A stretch of 8,872 nt of DNA from Chloroflexota bacterium. GTDB lineage: Bacteria; Chloroflexota; Limnocylindria; Limnocylindrales; CSP1-4. Every line of letters begins with the position of its first letter. Position 1 is the first letter of the stretch. Below, one piece after another: positions 6,540 to 8,872 of this stretch. The stretch covers positions 1 to 8,872 of the forward strand of contig SCTE01000377.1 in NCBI GenBank assembly GCA_004298915.1, written 5' to 3'. Under the pieces are notes generated by a model, which was given only the letters and a program-made list of their open reading frames with translations, was not told where the DNA came from and searched no databases. Both the position numbers and the translations under genes were made by a program.

Positions 6540-6653
6540 ACGGGCTGAACCGAAGTTGCATGACCGCGATTTGCTTATCTCCGGGAGTCCCCTGGCGAGT
6601 AGTCCCATCGAGGGCGAAGCTCTTCCATTGAGTCCCTGGCGTTGGCACTAGAC

Positions 6654-6664
6654 GGACATTGTCC
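6654..6664. repeat. Short palindrome GGACA-T-TGTCC
   Basis: Five-base arms flank a single central base in the gene-free stretch, about 155 bases upstream of the nuclease-like ATG. It could be a second regulator site, but a palindrome this short may be chance. Confidence 0.25.
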
Positions 6665-6793
6665 ATATTCGTGCTCATGCCCGAACACCAGCGGCGGCGA
6701 GGTCAACTCCCCGCGCGTCCGCACCCACATCTGATCAGCACTCCTAACGAGACTCCCTCCGGGGGGGACGCCCGCGCGCCGATCCACCATAAG

Positions 6794-6823
6794 TTAACGT
6801 TTGTCCCCTTAGTCAGGTACCTT
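6794..6823 (+). promoter_or_regulatory. Predicted promoter of the secreted-protein/VanZ pair
   Basis: TTAACG (6794-6799) and TACCTT (6818-6823) are separated by 18 bases. The first matches the TTGACA consensus at four of six positions. Transcription would begin near 6830 and give a leader of about 50 bases carrying the AGGAG ribosome-binding site at 6871. Predicted only. Confidence 0.4.
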
Positions 6824-6881
6824 CCGAGGTCGTTCGCCCTGCCGCCCTCCCTACCGGTCGCCAATGAGACAGGAGTCACCA

Positions 6882-7304
6882 ATGAAGAGGATCCTGAGCC
6901 GCCTCTCGATCGCGGTGTTCGCCTCCCTGGTCCTCGCCGGGCCCGTACTTGCGAACAGCGTCTTCTACAGCTGGACAATGAATCTCCGCGTTGTTGACAA
7001 CCACGTCCTACACACGATGACGGCTGGCACGTTGACGCACCAAGGCCAGGTCTGGACGACGTCAACGGATGTGGGCTTCTTTCCAAGCGTTCTCATCGTG
7101 CACCTTGATGTCTACAAAGAAACCGGCTTCATCGACACGTACATTTGTGGAGCGACGGTTCAGCCCAAGAAGGCTTTCAACGTCGGGACTCAGTTCACGA
7201 AGAACTGCGGCGCCATCAGCTCGGGTGACTGCTTCATTGTTGTTTGGAAGAGCGACGACGATCATTGGAACGAGCAAGGACAAGGCGACCTCATAACCCC
7301 TTAG
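6882..7304 (+). CDS. Small secreted protein of unknown family
   Basis: A 140-aa protein with a clear Sec signal peptide: positively charged start (MKRILSR), hydrophobic stretch IAVFASLVLAG (10-20) and a cleavage motif VLA ending at residue 24. The mature part, about 116 aa, is rich in Thr, Val and aromatic residues and looks beta-stranded. It has three cysteines, in YICGA, KNCGA and GDCFIV, which may form a disulfide outside the cell. I do not recognise the family and assign no function. The ATG at 6882 is chosen over an in-frame ATG at 6864 because AGGAG ends six bases before it and the signal peptide then has a normal length. Base composition is lower in GC than the rest of the window. A VanZ-like membrane protein gene follows 62 bases downstream on the same strand. 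Confidence 0.75.
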   Translation: MKRILSRLSIAVFASLVLAGPVLANSVFYSWTMNLRVVDNHVLHTMTAGTLTHQGQVWTTSTDVGFFPSVLIVHLDVYKETGFIDTYICGATVQPKKAFNVGTQFTKNCGAISSGDCFIVVWKSDDDHWNEQGQGDLITP

Positions 7305-7307
7305 GGC

Positions 7308-7320
7308 CGCCGCGACGGCG
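7308..7320 (+). other. Short GC hairpin after the secreted-protein gene
   Basis: CGCCG and CGGCG flank a three-base loop four bases after the stop codon. The stem is only five base pairs and there is no U-run directly after it. It could weakly reduce read-through into the VanZ gene or protect the upstream mRNA end. Confidence 0.25.
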
Positions 7321-7366
7321 CATCGCCTGTTCTTGTAACGATCGCACTCAGACAAAGAGGCCAATC

Positions 7367-7948
7367 ATGTACATCGGAGCCGAAGTTATCTGGCTCGCCA
7401 CAGTCGTTGTCGCTCTCGCGACCATCGGCCGCGGCTGGCGGAGGCATGCTCCCATCGCCCGGATAGGATGCGAGCTCGTGTTCCTGGGATATTTGGCCGG
7501 CGTAGCCAGCGTGACGTTGTTTCCGATCATCTTGGAACCCGGGTTCATCCAGGAGATGCGTCAGACGAACGATCTTGCGGACGGTATCAATCTCCTGCCT
7601 CTTGCCGGTCTGGGTGTCATCGATGGAACGCTAGGCCATCAAGTGTTCTTGAACGTACTCCTGGGTGTGCCTTTTGGATTCTCGATGCCATTTCTGGGCG
7701 TCATAGCCGCGAGGCGCGTCGTTGCGTTTGGCGTCGTGTTCGCTGTCTCAATCGAGTTGGTCCAGCTAGCGATCGATGTTGCCTATCAGTTCGGCTATAG
7801 AACCGTCGACATCAATGATGTGATCTCGAACGTCGTGGGCGTCACAATCGGGTTCGGCCTGTTTCGCTTCGTCAGACTCGCCTATGGTGCCCTGAAGTTC
7901 AAGTCCAACGACGTGGGGGATTACCTTCATGGGGTCCTGTCCCCGTGA
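7367..7948 (+). CDS. VanZ-family integral membrane protein
   Basis: A 193-aa membrane protein of the VanZ-like family, named after a teicoplanin-resistance accessory protein of Enterococcus. The biochemical role of most members is unknown, so resistance should not be assumed. Hydrophobic segments lie at about 6-20, 33-52, 92-113, 116-137 and 152-170. Family landmarks are TLFP (50-53), INLLP (74-78), NVLLGVPFGFSMP (96-108), IELVQ (129-133) and RTVDINDVISNVVG (145-158), with the conserved Arg, Asp and Asn residues present. The ATG at 7367 has AGAGG six bases upstream and begins the first membrane segment; an in-frame upstream extension runs back into the secreted-protein gene and is not convincing. 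It probably forms an operon with that gene. GC is lower than in the flanks (31/60 at 7741-7800 by hand count), suggesting different ancestry. Confidence 0.88.
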   Translation: MYIGAEVIWLATVVVALATIGRGWRRHAPIARIGCELVFLGYLAGVASVTLFPIILEPGFIQEMRQTNDLADGINLLPLAGLGVIDGTLGHQVFLNVLLGVPFGFSMPFLGVIAARRVVAFGVVFAVSIELVQLAIDVAYQFGYRTVDINDVISNVVGVTIGFGLFRFVRLAYGALKFKSNDVGDYLHGVLSP

Positions 7949-7952
7949 CAGG
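7931..7952 (+). terminator. Overlapping hairpins at the VanZ stop codon
   Basis: Two mutually exclusive stems are possible: GGGG (7931-7934) with CCCC (7941-7944), and CCTGTC (7936-7941) with GACAGG (7947-7952). The second includes the stop codon. Neither is followed by a T-tract, so termination is uncertain. The remaining 192 bases before the convergent hydrolase gene show nothing else I can support. Confidence 0.35.
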
Positions 7953-8144
7953 CGGAAAGTGGACCAGTCCGGATTGAGGGTTGGTACACCCGAATACGTC
8001 CGGTTCGGGCCGCGCTCCGCGCTCGGAGGGTCGATCCCGGCCAATGGTCGACCAGCGTCGTTAGAGCGTCCCTGGACCCTCGGCGTGCCCATCGGCTCAC
8101 CCGGCAGACGAAGTGTTGACCACCAGATCTGGATTGCCGAGACC

Positions 8145-8564
8145 TCAGCTGCCGCGGTACGTCGTCATCGAGAACGGCGAGAGCAGCAGCGGCACGTGAT
8201 AGGACCGCGTGACGTCGTCGATCTTCAGGTCGAGCGACATCTTGCGGAAGAACCGGTCATCGGCGGGCCGCAGGCCACGGATGCCACCGAGATTGAATTC
8301 GAGTCGATAGACGCCCGGCGACATCGGTCGCTCGAGGAGATCGCGGATCCGCCCGTCGCCATCGGTCAGCGCCTGGGTCAGGCGGATCGGACGATCGTCC
8401 TCGCCGAGCTTGTACAGGCTCACGTGAATGCCGCCCGCGGGCAGGCCGGTCTGGGCATCGAGGACGTGCGTCGAGATCGTCGGCCCGGACGGGGCGGCAC
8501 TCGGCGGCAGTGAATCCACCACGGGATCCGGCGCTGGGGGTGTTCCCGAGTCGCTGCTGGACAC
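8145..8564 (-). CDS. 5-hydroxyisourate hydrolase (transthyretin-like)
   Basis: This enzyme hydrolyses 5-hydroxyisourate, the product of urate oxidation, to OHCU in the purine-to-allantoin pathway; it acts as a cytoplasmic tetramer. The 139-aa product has the family motifs in order: STHVLDAQTGLPA (31-43, His33), DGDGR (68-72, Arg72), YHVPLLLSP (122-130, His123) and the C-terminal tetrapeptide YRGS. All catalytic residues are present. Two departures are seen: FFRKM where the family usually has an aromatic-aromatic-Pro run, and FSMTTYRGS where Gly-Tyr is usual before the final Thr. Residues 1-28 are an extra Pro/Ser-rich leader without a signal peptide. The GTG start has GGAGG four bases upstream; a second GTG pair near residue 15 is less well supported. 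Only 14 bases separate it from the divergent DUF3830 gene. The symbol varies between organisms, so none is given. Confidence 0.93.
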   Translation of the reverse strand: MSSSDSGTPPAPDPVVDSLPPSAAPSGPTISTHVLDAQTGLPAGGIHVSLYKLGEDDRPIRLTQALTDGDGRIRDLLERPMSPGVYRLEFNLGGIRGLRPADDRFFRKMSLDLKIDDVTRSYHVPLLLSPFSMTTYRGS

Positions 8565-8565
8565 G

Positions 8566-8571
8566 TATCCT
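8566..8571 (+). promoter_or_regulatory. -10-like element before DUF3830, overlapping the hydrolase ribosome-binding site
   Basis: TATCCT ends seven bases before the DUF3830 ATG. TTCCCG (8543-8548) stands 17 bases upstream and matches the -35 consensus at three positions. No Shine-Dalgarno sequence precedes the ATG, so a leaderless mRNA is likely. The opposite strand of 8569-8573 is the GGAGG of the hydrolase gene, so the same bases would serve both genes. Confidence 0.4.
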
Positions 8572-8578
8572 CCGGGGC

Positions 8579-8872
8579 ATGGGAAATCTTTCGATCACGG
8601 TCGGCGACGACCTCCACTTTAGCGCCCGGTGGGAAACCGCCGCGCCCCAGACCATCGAGGCGATCCGACGGATGCTGCCGATCGAGAGCCGGCTTATCCA
8701 CTGCCGCTGGTCCGGCGAATCCACGTGGATCCCGTACGGCGATTTCCGCCCGGGCATCGACTACGAGAACCACACCTCGCATCCGGCGCCCGGCATGCTC
8801 GCGATGTATCCCGGCGGAATCAGCGAGTGCGAGATCTTCTTCCCGTACGGCGCCTGCACGACCTCGTCGAAG
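8579..8872 (+). CDS. DUF3830 family protein, cut by the window edge
   Basis: The frame is open from ATG 8579 through the last base, giving 98 residues without a stop; the 3' end lies outside the window. Family marks are an opening MGNLSITVGDDLHFSARWE, the IEAIRRMLP helix, HCRWSGESTWIPYGD (41-55), YENHTSHPAPG (62-72), and MYPGGISECEIFFPYG (76-91). DUF3830 proteins have a cyclophilin-like fold in known structures and no established reaction. They are often found with genes of amide, hydantoin or ureide breakdown, which would agree with the hydrolase next door, but this is inference. The start is placed at 8579 because it opens the conserved region. The gene is divergent from the hydrolase with 14 bases between start codons, so the promoters must reach into each other's coding sequence. 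Confidence 0.85.
   Translation, partial: MGNLSITVGDDLHFSARWETAAPQTIEAIRRMLPIESRLIHCRWSGESTWIPYGDFRPGIDYENHTSHPAPGMLAMYPGGISECEIFFPYGACTTSSK

Larger units (their letters stand above)
6499..6863. other. Gene-free stretch between the nuclease-like and secreted-protein genes
   Basis: These 365 bases separate two divergent genes, and I see no convincing coding region. They hold the GTGACAC inverted repeat (6521-6539), a shorter GGACA-T-TGTCC palindrome (6654-6664), a run of seven G after CCCTCC (6754-6767), and a plausible plus-strand promoter near 6794-6823. Composition is more even than in the flanking genes. The stretch must contain the promoters of both neighbours. Confidence 0.6.

Noticed and set aside
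5591..6631. Plus-strand open frame (346 codons) opposite the nuclease-like gene
   Set aside because: The product is Ser/Arg-rich with no fold. The minus-strand frame carries the PD-(D/E)XK motif and is the coding one.
6499..6678. Sixty-codon N-terminal extension of the nuclease-like protein
   Set aside because: The added residues differ in composition from the rest, would include the perfect inverted repeat at 6521-6539, and are not needed for any domain. It remains possible if homologues show it.
7062..7364. Minus-strand open frame (100 codons) opposite the secreted-protein gene
   Set aside because: The plus frame has a signal peptide and a good ribosome-binding site. The minus frame has no recognised motif.
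7929..8513. Plus-strand open frame (194 codons) opposite the hydrolase
   Set aside because: It runs antisense to catalytic motifs of the hydrolase and shows no domain.
1..8872. Search by eye for CRISPR arrays, tRNA or rRNA genes, and intact transposons
   Set aside because: There are no regularly spaced repeats, no cloverleaf-like sequence, no rRNA landmarks and no transposase. The only tandem repeat is the short in-frame one in ligD.

Overview
The window is GC-rich DNA with densely packed bacterial genes. A hand count gives 45/60 G+C at 2401-2460. It carries a two-gene NHEJ operon, several promoters that look leaderless and a DUF3830 gene. This fits a high-GC soil or sediment bacterium such as a Chloroflexota or actinobacterial lineage. 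The assignment is an inference, because no rRNA or marker gene is present. I saw no tRNA, rRNA, CRISPR array or intact insertion sequence.

Layout. (1) 55-703, minus strand: a type II toxin-antitoxin pair, a ribbon-helix-helix antitoxin followed by an overlapping PIN-domain toxin. A perfect 14-bp palindrome lies over the predicted antitoxin promoter. (2) 791-4659, minus strand: the ku-ligD NHEJ operon. LigD has the order phosphoesterase-ligase-polymerase, with three low-complexity insertions and a Gln where the polymerase motif II His is expected. (3) 4781-5233, plus strand: a DUF1905/YdeI-like protein divergent from ku. (4) 5236-6498, minus strand: an unrecognised protein with a C-terminal PD-(D/E)XK nuclease-like core. 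It converges tail-to-tail with (3), and both stop codons lie inside one hairpin. (5) 6499-6863: a gene-free stretch holding two inverted repeats and a plausible promoter. (6) 6882-7948, plus strand: a small secreted protein of unknown family and a VanZ-family membrane protein, in DNA of visibly lower GC (29/60 at 7081-7140). (7) 8145-8564, minus strand, and 8579 to the window edge, plus strand: a 5-hydroxyisourate hydrolase and a DUF3830 protein, divergent with only 14 bases between their start codons.

How the genes work together. Ku binds double-strand ends and recruits LigD, which trims, fills and seals them. The PD-(D/E)XK protein two genes away could be a further DNA-end enzyme, but only proximity and the fold suggest this. 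The toxin-antitoxin pair has its own promoter and is probably independent. The hydrolase belongs to purine (urate) catabolism, and the DUF3830 partner may act in related amide or ureide chemistry. The secreted/VanZ pair looks like an accessory insertion.

The most distinctive points are the palindrome-controlled and apparently leaderless antitoxin promoter, the altered LigD polymerase motif, the uncharacterised nuclease-like gene, and three genes with a -10-like element 6-7 bases before their ATG. No single striking new system is proven here.
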